A stretch of DNA of 64,000 nt from Ichthyophthirius multifiliis (Eukaryota; Ciliophora; Oligohymenophorea; Hymenostomatida), in assembly GCF_000220395.1 (NCBI RefSeq), contig NW_004086344.1, positions 87,722 through 151,721 on the forward strand, in the 5' to 3' direction. The position numbers and the translations under genes were made by a program. Each line of letters starts with the position of its first letter. Positions within the stretch are counted from its first letter, which is position 1. Positions 12,352-25,384 of this stretch are shown one piece after another. The notes beneath the pieces were generated by a model. The model was not told the DNA's origin. It did not search any database and was given only the letters and a program-made list of their open reading frames with translations.

Positions 12352-12899
12352 ATGGTAAAAAAAAAAAATATTAAATATTAATTTCATATTTTTAAATAAA
12401 AAAGGCAACTGGTAAAGGAGGAAAAGGAGGAAAAGGTGGAAAAGGAGGAAAAGGTGGAAAAGTAGGATCTGGAAAGAGTAAGAAAAATCCTTAATCAAGA
12501 TCTTTCAAGGCTGGATTATAGGTATTTAAAAAAAATAAGAAGCATATTAATAATTTAAATAATAAAAAAAAGTTCCCAGTAGGAAGAATTCATAGATTTT
12601 TAAAAAGCAGAGTAAGCTCAAAGAATAGAGTTGGTGCAACCTCTGCTGTATATACAGCTGCTATATTAGAATATTTGACTGCTGAAGTATTAGAATTGGC
12701 AGGAAACGCTTCAAAAGATTTCAAAGTGAGAAGAATATCACCAAGACATTTATTATTAGCAATAAGAGGAGATGAAGAATTAGATATTTTGATTAAAGCT
12801 ACTATTGCAGGAGGTGGTGTTATTCCTCATATCCATAAGGCTTTACTTGGAAAATCCACAACTAAAAATAGATCTAAACCAAACGAATAATAAAATTGA
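12352..12899 (+). CDS. H2A.Z: Histone H2A.Z (H2A variant)
   Basis: Three exons: 12352-12354 (the ATG alone), 12405-12521 and 12573-12899. The introns are 50 and 51 bases, and the total is 148 residues ending QQN before TGA. The N-tail has GGK repeats with many acetylatable lysines (residues 3-25). The fold then runs from [14 protein letters not shown] through [14 protein letters not shown] and [14 protein letters not shown] to the C-terminal [12 protein letters not shown]. The RGDEELD acidic-patch form and the GGGVIPHIH docking segment are diagnostic of H2A.Z rather than canonical H2A. The protein packs DNA in nucleosomes near promoters. The codons show the genetic code directly: Gln is TAA or TAG at several positions, for example at the end of exon 2. 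Confidence 0.97.
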
Positions 12900-13310
12900 T
12901 TTTAAATTAAAAAATTAATATTTATAATATTCGTTTATTTATTTTTATATTTATTATTTTTTTGGTTTTTTCTTATTAATATTGTGTTTATTATTTATGT
13001 ATTATATATATATATATATATATATATATTTTAAAGATATATGATATTATTTTATTTTAAATAAAATAATTATTTATTAAAACAAAATAATCAAAAGAGG
13101 AAAAACACTTAAAAGAATAAAATTAAAATATATAAATTTAATTAAATTTATTAAAATAAAATTTTTTTGTTTTGTTTTATAATTTAATACATTAATAATT
13201 TGTATTCATCTACATATATAAAAATAAATATTATTTTAAAATAATAATTAAAAAAAAAAAAAAATAACTTTCAATAAAAAATATATTTAAAAAACTTATT
13301 TTAAGTAAAT

Positions 13311-13949
13311 ATGATTTTATAATCAATTTTTCTTATTCTATTAAATGTTGGTGAACTTGTACTTGCAATATTAATTTCTAAAGGCAATAATCCCTTTTCT
13401 TATATATATGCATCTACTCCAGAATAATATATTACATATAAAGCAATATCAAATGTAGTGTTACTTTTTATCGCAGTTTTAAGTATAGGCATATATATGC
13501 TATGTCCTAAATCTTTATTTGGATTAAATCTAATGGTTTTTTGTATGGTAATTGATATGGGTATTCGTTTAATGACCTCTTCTAGATTTAATAATAAAAT
13601 ATCCTTCTCAGAAGGAGGAGCAGAAGATTTTCCTGAAGAATTTGCCTATTAAGTGTTTTTATATATTTGTTAGTTTTGTTATCCTTTTATTATTTTTTTA
13701 CTTTCAGTGTTCAGATATAACATTATTAAAGAATATATAACTGAAAATACTTATAAATAGAGATAAAAAATAATGAATGATATCACACCGTAATAACAAA
13801 TAGTAACAAGAAATGATTAATTAACTAGAAATAATTAAAGATAATCAATTATTAATAATAATGGATAAAAAGATAGATAAATGGAATCAAATATAAATGA
13901 AATGCCTTAAAGTCAACTTGAGATTAATAAATAAGTTAGTAAAAAATGA
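13311..13949 (+). CDS. Small multi-span membrane protein with Gln/Asn-rich tail
   Basis: Exons 13311-13654 and 13715-13949 join in phase 2 to 192 residues. The N-terminus is hydrophobic (MILQSIFLILLNVGELVLAI), and two further helices lie at about residues 45-65 and 70-90. A cytoplasmic-looking segment (RFNNKISFSEGGAEDFPEE) then leads into a polar tail rich in Q, N, R and S. The first segment could be a signal anchor. The gene follows H2A.Z head-to-tail at about 410 bases. No family recognised; a ciliate-specific membrane protein is the simplest view. Confidence 0.75.
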
Positions 13950-14267
13950 TTTATTTGGTTTTGATTTGAAAATTATAATTAAAGAATAAATATGTAATAT
14001 ATATTTATATTATATATAATTATATATATATATATTTAAATTTGATTTTGAAATTATTTATTATTTTATATATTTTTAAATGTCTTTTTTTATACTCTTT
14101 AAATTTATTTTTTTATTCTATTTATTAATTGATATTTATTTTATAAATAAATTTAATTCTTAAAATAAAAATTAATTTTTATTTACAATAATATACTAAT
14201 ATATTAATTTTATTTTAATTTTTTTTATTAAATAATTTTAAATTTAAAAAATAATAAATATAAATAA

Positions 14268-16572
14268 TCAATGATTATTTTCTATACCACAGAAAAAACA
14301 TATTAAATCACTTTCAGGATTTCCCTTATTTACAAAAAAAAATAAAAATTATTATATTTAAAATAAAATTCAATTATAAAAGATACATTTAATATTGCAT
14401 CCTTTAATTTATATAGTGGAATTTCATCTTCTAGATCAACATTTAAACTACTAAATAATAATTTTGTGAAATAATCAACTAAATCTTTAATCATAGAATC
14501 ATCTCCATTTTATACAGGAAGAATTTTTTTTAAACATATATTACATAACTCACTTATTTCTTCTTTTGCTAGAGTTCCACTTTTATCAGTATCTGCAACA
14601 TTTATAAAAATATTAATTTTAGATTCTAATGTTTTCCCAGAAATCCCATTTAAAATATTCAAGAATTAATTCCAATTAATATAGCTTTCATAATTACACA
14701 TTCTTTTTATTATTTCTTCACTTTAAGATGATATTTTATCTATTCCATGTTCAAAAGTTAAGAAATCAATTCCTCCATCTTTGATATCTTTTAAATTCAT
14801 TTTTTAAATAGATACTGTAAGAAGTGCCTTATATAAAATATAAATACTATGTACATCATGTCTTGAAAGTTCATATTTAAATAATATTTTAGGAATATTT
14901 TTTATAAATAGCTCTCTATTTTAACTTTATATATTTTTTATTGCTTATTCTGTTGTATTATACCTATATATTATTTATTTTTATGATATTTTAGTCTCTT
15001 TCTTTCTTTTTTTTTTTTACTTTTATATATTTTTTTATATAAAATTTCGTCTCTATATAAGAGGTTTTTTCATTATATCTAAAATGCAATTATATTCATC
15101 AAGTTTTTATTTAATAATAACTTCTTCTTTTTTATAATTATGTTTTTATAAAAACTAATCCATATAATGTGCTATTTATTAAAGATCTTTTTTATTTATA
15201 TAAAAAAATAATTAAGAACAAAAAAATTACTTTTGGTTGATTTTAATTCTGGGTTTGTCCCAAATGATTAAGAAGTTTCAATTTCGAATCTATTTTTTTT
15301 AAATTAAGATAATTATTTATTGTATTAATTTTCTATTTATTAAAATTTTTCTGTTAAAGGAGTTTCTCCATTTGTAAAGCCTTTTATTTTGTAATCTTAA
15401 TTTTTATTAAAGGTCAGTATATTTGCAATATTTTCAACTTTTTTTTTATTCTTTTAATATAAAAATTACTCTTTTGTTTAAATTTTTTCATTTTGTATTT
15501 CGTTTTCAATTTATCCTGAATGTTTTTTGGAAACTATATCTTGTATTATTTATTTAATTGCATATTTGGTCTCTTCGGAACAATTAAGTCTTTAAATTCC
15601 ACAAAAAGCTCCATTTATTCCTATAAAAATTGCTTTTTTAGTACTTTATGGCAATTAAAAAATATTCAAATGATTATGTAAAGGTTATCCATCTTCAAGA
15701 AAAAAATAAATTTCTTTAGAATTAATCCCGAAATGAAATTTAATTAAATTTTTGAGATTTTCGAAATCTTACTTAAGTTAATCTTCGCTTATTAAATTTT
15801 TTATAACCGGTAATTAAAAAAAAGCATAAAGTAAATTATTTTTTCGTTTTACTTAGTCTAAATTAATAGTATAAATAAATAAATATTCATTTATTTTTTT
15901 AGGAAATAAGTCAATGAAAACTTTGAATTTTTCTTTTTGTATTTTTTTCTTTTAAGAATTAAATTATGCATTTTCTTGTCCAAAATAAAATGTGCTTTTT
16001 CTCTATGTCTATGAAGTTTTTATTTCCCTTTATAAGTTTTTTTCATTTAAAGATAATAAAGAACTTTTAGCTAATTTAGTTATGAAAAAGTCATTTCTAT
16101 ACTCTAATGGTTTTGTTTAACTTTAGCTTGATGGTTACATTAATTCATTTAAAGTTAATTTATTATACATTTTTTTTACGAAATTTTGTAAATTTGGTAC
16201 ACTTTCATTATTTATAGTTTAATATTTTCTTTATTTTTCATTATTTTCAGCCTTAAACTTTATTTAGCTATTTGTTTAGTATACGAAATTTTGCATAAAA
16301 ATACTTTTTTAATTATAAGAACTTTTTGGTGTAATTTCGTTTTTTGAATATATAGAATTTTGTATATGCCTATTTTTTTAGCTTTTATTTGATAATTTTA
16401 AAAGGTCTACTAATTGTTATTTTTTTAATTATTTTTCTGAAGACATAGCTAACTTTATTTAATAATTTAACCTTTATACTTATTAAGAAGATTAAAGAAG
16501 ATTTCTTTCTTAATTATAACTTATTTCTTCTATTTTTTTACGATGTGATATTGATGATTTTAATTATCTCAT
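14268..16572 (-). CDS. EF-hand protein with long Gln/Lys-rich N-terminal region
   Basis: ATG 16570-16572 to TGA 14268-14270, with introns 15187-15230 (44 bases) and 14325-14386 (62 bases), both GT...AG and in phase. The first 200 residues are basic and S/Q/N-rich and look disordered. The middle is mixed (FPKKINEYLFIYTINLDQ, IFIGINGAFCGIQRLNCS). The C-terminal 200 residues are helical and hold one canonical calcium loop, DTDKSGTLAKEE, with a degenerate partner upstream around DIKDGGIDFLTFEHG. The last exon adds CFFCGIENNH. Paired EF-hands of this kind are common in ciliate calcium-responsive signalling or cytoskeletal proteins; the specific function is unknown. The continuous reading and intron phases make the gene model strong. 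Confidence 0.8.
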
Positions 16573-17442
16573 TTATTTTTATTTTAAAATTTTCTTATTT
16601 ATGAAATAATAATAATTTTATTTTTTCAAAGTATATTTAAAATTAATATTATTTTAATTTTATATGATTGAAGTACTAAGTAAGTAAAAGTTATATATAA
16701 ATAAAATATAGCTATTAAATATTAATATTAAAGTTTATTTATAAATTGTTTAAATTTAAAAAATAAAACTTAAAAATAAAATCAATGTATACAATAAAAT
16801 AATAATAAATAAAATATAAAATAAAAAAAAAGTAAATTAAATATATTAATATTGATATAATTATACATTTTAAATTTTTATTTTTTAAATATTTTAATCA
16901 ATTAAAACTTATTATTTACTTAAATAAAGAATATTAATGGTTTTATGTATTTAAAATTCATATAAATTAAATATTTTTTTTAAAAAATTTCTATTTTCAT
17001 TAAATTTTTAGTAAATAAAATATTTTAATTTTATTTTATAAAATATATACTATATATATTTATAATATTAATACAATTAAATTAATACTTCATTATTTTT
17101 AAAATTTATAGAATATATGTTTTTTATCATAGTTTAAATTTAGTAAATATATAGTAAGTATAAAATTTAATTGATAAATTATAATAAAAAAGTAAATATT
17201 ATATAAAAAAAAAAATCATTATTATTCTTTTAAATTAATGAATAAATGATATAGGATAAAAAAATATATAAAATCAAATTTTAGATTCTAAAAAATTATT
17301 ATAATTTAAAATATAGTTTTTAATTTATTATTATATATTATAATAAATTTTATATATTATGTTTTTTTTATCAAAATAATATTAATATTTAAAATATAAA
17401 ATAAAATAAAAAAAATAAAAATAACATAATATATATAAATAA

Positions 17443-17476
<34 letters not shown>

Positions 17477-17627
17477 ATATATATATAATATTTTTTTTTC
17501 TCATTTATTTAAAGAAATTTTATTTACATATGTTTTTTTATGTTTTTTTAAAAGTCAAAAAAAAATAAAAAAAAATTTATAATTAAAGAATTATTTTTAA
17601 TTATTTTTAGATAAATTAAAAAAAAAA
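16573..17627. other. A+T-rich intergenic stretch, divergent promoters
   Basis: About 1 kb between two divergently transcribed genes, made of poly-A/T and TA runs (for example 17440-17492). Both promoters must lie here. Nothing specific is visible. Confidence 0.6.
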
Positions 17628-18967
17628 ATGTCTCTTTCTTTATTCGGTTTAAAAAACAACTATTATAAAAACGGTAATTTAGCAAATATAAAATTAATTT
17701 ATCTTAAAACTATAATTTTATTATAAAATCAAATTAAAATATAAACATTAAATAAAAATAGGTATTTGGTGGTTCACAAAAATACTAAATAGAGCTGTAG
17801 GAGAAGATAGATATGACAAAATTCGTGTTTATAGAAGAACACTTTAAAATAAAATTTATTATGTAATATTTTAAAATTAAACAATATTAATAATAAAAAT
17901 ACAATATTATTAAAAATGTTTTTTCAATCTTTATAAATTTATGTTATTATTATTTTTATATGTTTTTGTTTTTTATTAAATAGACTAGATAATAAATGCT
18001 TTATGAAATATTTATTGAACATCCAGATATCGCATAACATGTAAAAATAAAATTATATAATTTTGTTTCTTTTACTTATTAATTATTTTATTTTATTTTC
18101 TATAAAATAAGATTGGTAAATGATAAAATAAAAAGAAAATTTTAATTTAATTATTAATAAAAAAAAATTATGAAAAGGTATTTATCCTAAAATTGATTCA
18201 ACTCATGGTTTCACTTATTAAAGTATTTATATTTTTATTTTTATAATATATAAATAATATTTATTTTCATCTTTTGTATTTATATACTTTTTTTATAATA
18301 TTATAGATACTTATGAAATGTATAGAGATTTCTAAGAAAATACTCTTAATTCTGATGTAATTAAAAATATATATATTTAATAAAACTTAAAATATATTTA
18401 AAAAGGGTTCATTCTCTTAATGGATTACACTTGTTTGTGGAATTTATGTCAGTAATACTAAATAAAATAATTATATTTATAAATTAAATATAAAAAAAAA
18501 GTTCATGTGATATATAGTTATTTGATTCCATATTATTGGTATTTAATATTATTAATAAATTTTAAATTGAATATTAATAAAAAATATAGGGTTTCGACTC
18601 CTTTGAAAAATGAAGAATATACCAGATTAAGAATGAGAGACTATATTGCATCTTCTGTTTTAGAAGAAATTTATGGCATTTAATGGGCTGAATGGGCGTA
18701 TTTATTTTTTTTAAATAAAATAAAATTAATATAAATATAAATATATAATTTAGATGGCTCCCCCATGATTTTGCCTATAATAGAATTAGAGGTATTTAAG
18801 GTTATATGCACCCTGATGATCCTAGAGCTATGTGCACATCCACTTTCAATAGTATTAAATATAAAAATATATTTTTATTAATTTATAAAAATATAGGAAG
18901 GCATAAATATAGAGAACACGAAATGGAAAGAGCTGGAGATTTTAATCATATGACTTACCCAAAATGA
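17628..18967 (+). CDS. Eleven-exon gene for a single-span protein, possibly mitochondrial
   Basis: Exons: 17628-17673, 17762-17862, 17984-18040, 18112-18115 (4 bases), 18178-18222, 18307-18356, 18406-18451, 18502-18538, 18590-18697, 18754-18851 and 18897-18967. All introns are GT...AG, all phases agree, and the total is exactly 221 codons. The protein starts MSLSLFGLKNNYYKNGIWWF and has one membrane helix near residues 108-128 (WITLVCGIYVIHVIYSYLIP). A soluble, aromatic-rich second half follows with EEIYGIQWAEWAWLPHDFAY, HPDDPRAM and a basic tail ending MTYPK. Size, the single helix and a Trp/Tyr/Pro-rich aqueous domain resemble ciliate-specific subunits of mitochondrial respiratory complexes. 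That assignment is inference; no named family was recognised. Confidence 0.85.
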
Positions 18968-19670
18968 ATTTTCTTTTTTTATTAATTTTAGAATTATTTT
19001 TATTAATTTTTATCCCTTTTTTTTTATTATTATTATTTTAAAATTAAATATACATAAATAATAAAAATATCTTATATAAAAAATGATAAAATAAACTCAT
19101 ATTTTAAAAAATAAAATTAAGATAATTTTTGTTGTAAAATAATTTAAGTTTTTTATTATTAATAACAAAAATATAATGTTTTTTTTTTTTTATTTGATAA
19201 TTAAATATAATTATTTAAAAAATAATTTATATAATAATATTATTGTTAGTAAATACTTAAATTATTTTACACTATTTAGGTATTAAAAAAAATTATTGCT
19301 GTTTATATATAACATTTTTTAACTATTATTTCTTGAAATTTATTAATTTTATTGACTTTTGTATTACACTTAACAAAAAATGTTATGATTATATTATAAT
19401 TTATATAAAAATATTAAAATTTCGAGGGGAGGGAAGTAGGCCGAATCAGAATAAAATTAGAAAACATTTAAAAAAAAATACTTAAATTTTTACATTTAAA
19501 ATTCATAAAATTGTGTTTAATAAATAAATATTATTAATAATTAACCTAATAATATTAATATTTTTTTATATTATATTTACTTATAAAAATTTTATTGATT
19601 AGTTAAATTATTTTTTTGCCAATAAAAATTAATTTTAAATATTTAAATCTGACATATAAAAAGAATAACT
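18968..19670. other. A+T-rich stretch, nothing recognised
   Basis: No coding signal. One G-rich island (CGAGGGGAGGGAAGTAGGCC) lies at about 19424-19443. Confidence 0.5.
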
Positions 19671-20830
19671 TCAAATAGCTTTAGAACTTTAAAATAATTT
19701 ATCAACAAGTAAAATAGTTTTAGTGGTTAATTTAAATTATCAGGATTTTTATAATGATGTTTTCATTTAATTTTTAAAGATTCTGACATACAAATACTTT
19801 AAAAAAGGCTTTTTAGTATTTTAAAACCAAATTGAAGTATTTTATTTATAATAGATGTTTTTCTGTACAGATATCTAAATGTGGCAGATTTTATTACTGC
19901 TATTTTTAATGGATTATAAACCAAAAAATGCATATTAAAAATAAAGATAAATATGTTATAGTAACATGGCATAAAATTGCTAATTCAAAAGATAACTTAA
20001 CTCATACTGATTATTCTGTTTATCTTTAGTTTACTTCTAAAATCGCATATTAGAAAATTTGTTTAGTTTTTGGTTTCTTAGTATTATTTAAATACTTGTT
20101 TTTCAAACATGTTTGGAAATTAATAGTGATTTTATAAATATTTTTTAGATTTTTTGGAGAACCAGAAACTAAAGTTTCTGGATTAAATATTACTATAATA
20201 AATATACGAAATGTTAACTTGATAAGTCTTTTTACAGTAGAATTTTTGTATAAAAACATGTTAATATTTTAGGAATTTCTTAGCCTGAAAAGCGTTTTTT
20301 ATACAAGGAAAATAATAAATAATTGATTTAAATCCATATGTGATATAACTTAATTAACTCTTTAAAAATAACTTTTTTTTTTTTGAATATTCAGGTAGAT
20401 ATTATGAACGAAAAAAGTAATAATAAATTTGAACTTTGGACCATTTTTGGATAAAATAAATATTCACTAGGTGTATTTGTAGGTGGGAATTTTTTATTTT
20501 TTTTTCGGCTGGGAAATACTTTATGAATTTTCGATTGAGGTGTATTATAATGATTTTATTATTTTTATTGTGTTTAGAAAGTTATAACGAACAATATTAT
20601 AGTCGTACTAAGAAACAAGAAAATTGGTACCTGGGAATGTACTTGAGATTTATTTTTTTATAAAAAATAATAATATATAATCAAAAGTGTCGACGAGGTA
20701 AATATTTTGTAAAGACAAAAGAAATAACTAGTGTGAATTATTTATGTCATATTCAATGTAAAAATTGTTCTAAATATTAATTTAATTCCTAATAAATATG
20801 TATATTATGGATGTAAGTAAACTTTTTGTA
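19671..20830 (+). pseudogene. Broken or many-exon membrane-protein gene
   Basis: Plus-strand coding signal without a clear model. Around 19671-19910 one frame reads LQIALELQNNLSTSKIVLVV and VNLNYQDFYNDVFIQFLK. Overlapping and continuing it, a second frame (about 19785-20334) reads NKDKYVIVTWHKIANSKDN, a hydrophobic stretch KICLVFGFLVLFKYLFF, and GEPETKVSGLNITIINIRN, closing at TGA near 20332. Further fragments follow: FELWTIFGQNKYSLGVFVGG near 20400, and a Cys cluster CHIQCKNCSKY near 20750. No ATG fits the beginning. Either small introns were missed or the gene has decayed by frameshifts. No family recognised. Confidence 0.4.
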
Positions 20831-20982
20831 AAATAATGTATTTTAAACTGTCTAATATAATTAATTATTTTAATAAATAAATTGGTATTAGAGTATTAAT
20901 ATTTTTATGTTTATAAATCTATTTTATTAATATATTTACTTTTCGAATTAAAATTATATAAACTTAAAAAATAACAAAAAAA

Positions 20983-22052
20983 TCAATTTCTATAAACAGC
21001 TAAAGAAGATCTCCTCATTTCTTCGACTTATTTTTTAGATTAAATAACTCTACTTCTTAGGCATTCGATTTCTGTGAAAAGTTATACACATAACATTAAT
21101 AAATCATGAATTCGGACTTATAAATCATTAATATTTACAATTTATTATTTTAACTGACAATTTTCAGTTTCTAGTTCTGTATTTGCTTGATTTAATCTAT
21201 CAATTTCTTAATTTAATATTCTATTTTTTTCTCTCAAAATATTTAATTCATGTAATGTTTATTCTAGTTTTTAATATCTTATTTACCATTATTATATTTC
21301 TTCGTCCCTTTTTTATAATAAGAGCCTTAGTCTGTCTATTTCATTAGTCAAAAGTACTACTTTAGCCTCCCAATCTTACAATTCTTTTTAGTTTTTGCTT
21401 CTTTTTACTTTCATGTCTTAATTTTCAGATAAAGAGTCTTATAGTTATCTACTTAAAAGTTCCAATTATTAAGTTAGTTCTAAAATTCTTTGATTCTAAG
21501 CCCTAATTTAAGCTTCATAATTTCTACAAGTATTTTCTAAATTTAAACATTTGTTTCTCCAATCATCTGTTTCTTTTTATTTTTAATCAATTATAGTTTT
21601 AAGTCTTTCGATTTCTTATTAAAAACTCACTTTTTTTTTTTTTTTATTTTTCTTTTAATAAAAATAAAAAAACTACTTAATCTGTTTTCATATTCTATAA
21701 CTTTTTGTTCAATGTTTTAATATTTTTATATTTATTATTCTAATTAAATTATTCTTTAACGATATTATTCAATTTCTTGAATTTTAATTGATATTATCTA
21801 ATTTAACCTTTCAATTTCTTAACTTAAAATAATAATTCGATTTTCATATTCTCTTAGTTTAACTTCGATTAGTTTTGCTTATTCATACTATCTTTCAAGA
21901 TTATTATATTTGATTTTCTCATCTTAAAGAATTTAAGTTAATTGTCTTATTTATTATTCCATTTCTCTACATCTTTCCTCGAATTATTTCAAAACTAATA
22001 TTTAATTTTCAAATTTCTTGCATTTTTCTTTATATTCTAGAAATTATATATA

Positions 22053-22102
<50 letters not shown>

Positions 22103-23031
22103 TTACCTGCACTTTCATTATTTTTTACATTTATAACTTCATTTAATCTTTGAATCTCTTAAGTAAGTATAACAACTCTATTTTCATATTCTTTAATTCT
22201 TGCTTCGTAACTTCTTATTTAAGACACTTATAATTCTAATTCACTTATTCTATTTCTATTATTATCATTTTCTTGATGCATAGTTCTAATCACTTAATTA
22301 AGTCTTTCTAGTTCTAATGTAAATTATCCAATTTTATTTTCATATTCTTTACACATTTCTTAATATCTTCTCAATTCTTCAATTATTCTTTCTTGTTTTT
22401 GGAATCTTCCTTTCCATTCTTCTATATTTTAAACTAGAATTATTATTTATTTGTCCTTTTCTTATAATAATGATTCTAGTTTTTTTAATTCATTGATTTA
22501 ATACTCTTATTATTAATGAGATCTTTTTAAATTTTCCAAATCATTATTTTTTTAACCTATCATTTATCTAATTCTTTCATTTTCAACAGCTAAATTTGCA
22601 CATTTATCTTCAAGTTCGCTTACTTTTTAATCTTTTATACGATTTGAATCATTATAGCTATTTTTTTATATATATTTTATAATATATATTAATTTTTTTT
22701 ACTTTCTTTTTAAAGAATCGAAATCGTATTCTTTTTAAGCTAAAGCTTGCTTTAATTAATAACATTCAGATTCATATGAATTCTTTTATTCAGATATTAT
22801 TTCTAATTAAGATATTTAGATATCTTATTAGTCACAAATTCTCTTCCAATATTCTATTTCATCATCTTTTGCTGAAAATATTTCCTTTAAAGCATCAGTT
22901 CCGGATTTCCAGTCTTTTTTAGATACGGGATTTGCTACTTTAGATGTATCAACTTTACTTTATATTACACTTGTTAAACGTTATACCTAGATGCTTGCAG
23001 TTTAGTTAAATTAGCTTGAGGAATTTTTCAT
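20983..23031 (-). CDS. Long coiled-coil protein with internal repeats
   Basis: ATG 23029-23031 to TGA 20983-20985, with introns near 22660-22715, 22040-22107 (TA-filled) and about 21630-21670. After a short S/T/Q-rich head, and a segment around KDWKSGTDALKEIFSAKDDE, nearly the whole protein (about 600 residues) is heptad-rich. A loosely repeated unit of about 45 residues recurs, of the form EYENRI-x-x-LxQEIxRLNxxI, visible at least four times (for example REYENRIIILSQEIERLNQI and KEYENRVVILTQEIQRLNEV). Such proteins in ciliates are usually parts of basal-body, cortical or ciliary scaffolds. The exact identity is unknown. It lies head-to-tail behind DRC2, which may be coincidence. Confidence 0.8.
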
Positions 23032-23346
23032 TTGTAGTTTTATTTTTAAATTTTAAATTTTTTTTATTATTGTTTTTTTATTATTTTATTATTAATTTAA
23101 ATATTATATAATATATTAATTTTTTTTTTTTTTAGTAAAGTATTTTTATTTTTATTTCTGTTTTTTATTTTAAAAAATTATATATAATAAAATTAAAAAT
23201 GATTATTTTTAAAATAATTGATTAATTGTTAAGGGTAAGATATGCTGTATTTTATAAAATAATAAAAAATTTATAAAAAAAAATATATTAAGTAATTTAA
23301 TAAATAAGAGAAATTTTATTATATTAATTTATAATAAAAGAATATA

Positions 23347-23395
<49 letters not shown>

Positions 23396-23681
23396 CTTTT
23401 GTTTTAAATTATAATAAAAAAATTTGTTGAAATATTTATATATTTGATTATATATTAAATTATTTTAATTTATTTTAAATATTTTACATTATAATAATTA
23501 TAATTATATAAATTTAGCTAATTTTTTTATTTTTATTTTAATAAAAATTACATATTTAATTAATAAAAATATAAATTAAATTTAATTTTAAAATTAATAG
23601 AAATATATAATATTAACTTTTTTTATAATAAAATATTATAAATAATTATTTTATTAACTAAAATCATATTAATTATAAGTA
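23032..23681. other. A+T-rich stretch, nothing recognised
   Basis: Poly-A/T and a (TA)n run at about 23345-23392. No coding frame seen. Confidence 0.6.
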
Positions 23682-24808
23682 TCATAATCTTGACTACTTC
23701 TAATTCTATAATTAATGTGTAATATTTCTTATAATATGACACCCTTCCTATTTATTAGTAGGACTTCCTTCTTTTTTTAATGGATATTAAAGAGAGAATT
23801 TATTATTAACAATAAATAAAGGATTATATTGATTTTTAATAACCTTTAAATTAATTATAATTTAAATTATAAAAAAAAAAAAAAAAAAATACATCATCAT
23901 TAACTGAAATTCCATCTAGATATTACTTTAATAAATATTTGAGCGTTTAGTTATTTTTATATAGTTAAACCTTTTAACTTTAAATAGCGATTTTATCAAG
24001 TAATACTTTATTAAATCTTTTAAAGAAATTATCTAAATATTTATATTCTTCTGATTTATCTTTTTATAAATGAATATATTCTTGAGTGTATTTTTCGGGA
24101 ATTTCACTAATATCTGAAGTTTATTTATAAAAAGGAATAATTTTTTCTTATTCAGTTTCGAATTTTCTACATAATTCTGCAGTTTCAAGAATTCTTTAAC
24201 CTAATTTAATATAGTCTTTTAATTGAATTACTGTATTTCTTGAGTTATTAGTTAGTTCTTTAAGCCTTCTGGTTTCTTCTTCTCTAAACCTTATCATTTT
24301 ATGTTTGAGATCATGATAATTTTTTAAAATATTGTCCTTTTCCTTAAGTAAACCTTAATTTCTTAACATAAAGTCCTAATGATGTTATAAAATTTTAATC
24401 TTTTCAAGATCAATTCTAGCTTTTTTAAAACTAATCATTCTTAAATATCTATCAATTTCTTTTTTTTTAATCTTATTATGATTATGGTAATATTGATGTT
24501 CCTAAAATTTATTACTTGTATCACTTTAAAATTTAGAATTCATTTATTCTAATTCAGTATAATATTTAGTTTATTTTGACTCTAGTATTATTTTCATTAC
24601 ATTTATTTCTTCTAAATTTTTATTTTTGGTTTCTTCTTTGAATTATGAATATTCATTTTATTAATCATCTCGATTTTTTTTTTCTTCATCTTTTACTGTT
24701 TCTATAATATCTTCTAATTCAGATAACTAAATATTTATAGTAAATATAAAACAAATAAATATATGTATATATATATAAAAAAAATATTTATAAAATAAAT
24801 ATTATATA

Positions 24809-24859
<51 letters not shown>

Positions 24860-25384
24860 ACATGTTATTAGTTAGTTTTGATCATGCTTTATCTTTCTAT
24901 TTCAAATTCATCTTCTAATATTTATATGTCTCTTTAAAATTCTTCTGTTAAACCCTTTAATCGTTAGTTTTGCAATTCTAATAAACTTTCTAAATGTAAT
25001 AATTGATTTTTTACAGTTACTTAGTATAGATCTTCATTTTCGTCAATATTTCGGTCTAGTAGTTATATTAAAGCATCCTTAGAATCTAATTCTCGTTAAA
25101 TATTTAATGCATATATGTTAATTTAGTATCTTAATTCTTCGGTTTTTGACATTCTTAATATTTTTCTCCAATATGTTAATAATTTATTCCTGTTTAAAAG
25201 CATTAGTTTTTATTCATTTTTTAGTCTGATTCGCAATTCGTCTTTGTTAATTTTTGAAAGTTATTAAAATTAATCAAAATCTTCCTAATTTTTAATTATT
25301 TATCTCAAATTTTATATTTCGCAAACGGGGCATACCCCCTGCTTTTGTAGTTCTCCCTTTTAATGTTTTACCAAGTAGTCCCAT
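23682..25384 (-). CDS. DRC2: Nexin-dynein regulatory complex subunit DRC2 (CCDC65)
   Basis: A coiled-coil protein that crosslinks doublet microtubules in cilia together with DRC1. The diagnostic order of DRC2 segments is present: a Trp-containing early helix (LTYWRKILRM), LYQVTVKNQLLHLESLLELQ, then EEFQRDIQILEDEFEIERQ, the very conserved AELCRKFETEQEKIIPFY, LKQYLDGISVNDDV, and after an intron YNPLFIVNN. The stop is TGA 23682-23684. Introns lie near 23830-23895 and 24727-24862 (TA-filled). The first exon is uncertain. ATG 25382-25384 (MGLLGKTLKGRTTK) is the nearest initiator but is in a different frame from the body, so a small intron or an error near 25330 is needed. The family assignment is strong; only the N-terminus is open. 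Confidence 0.9.

Noticed and set aside
12265-12498. Minus-strand open frame of 77 residues rich in Phe and Leu
   Set aside because: It is the reverse of the poly-A run, the H2A.Z first intron and the GGK-encoding exon; pure low complexity.
19424-19443. G-rich island as a possible tRNA or G-quadruplex gene
   Set aside because: Too short and without pairing arms; only two G-runs of three or more bases, which is not enough for a quadruplex.
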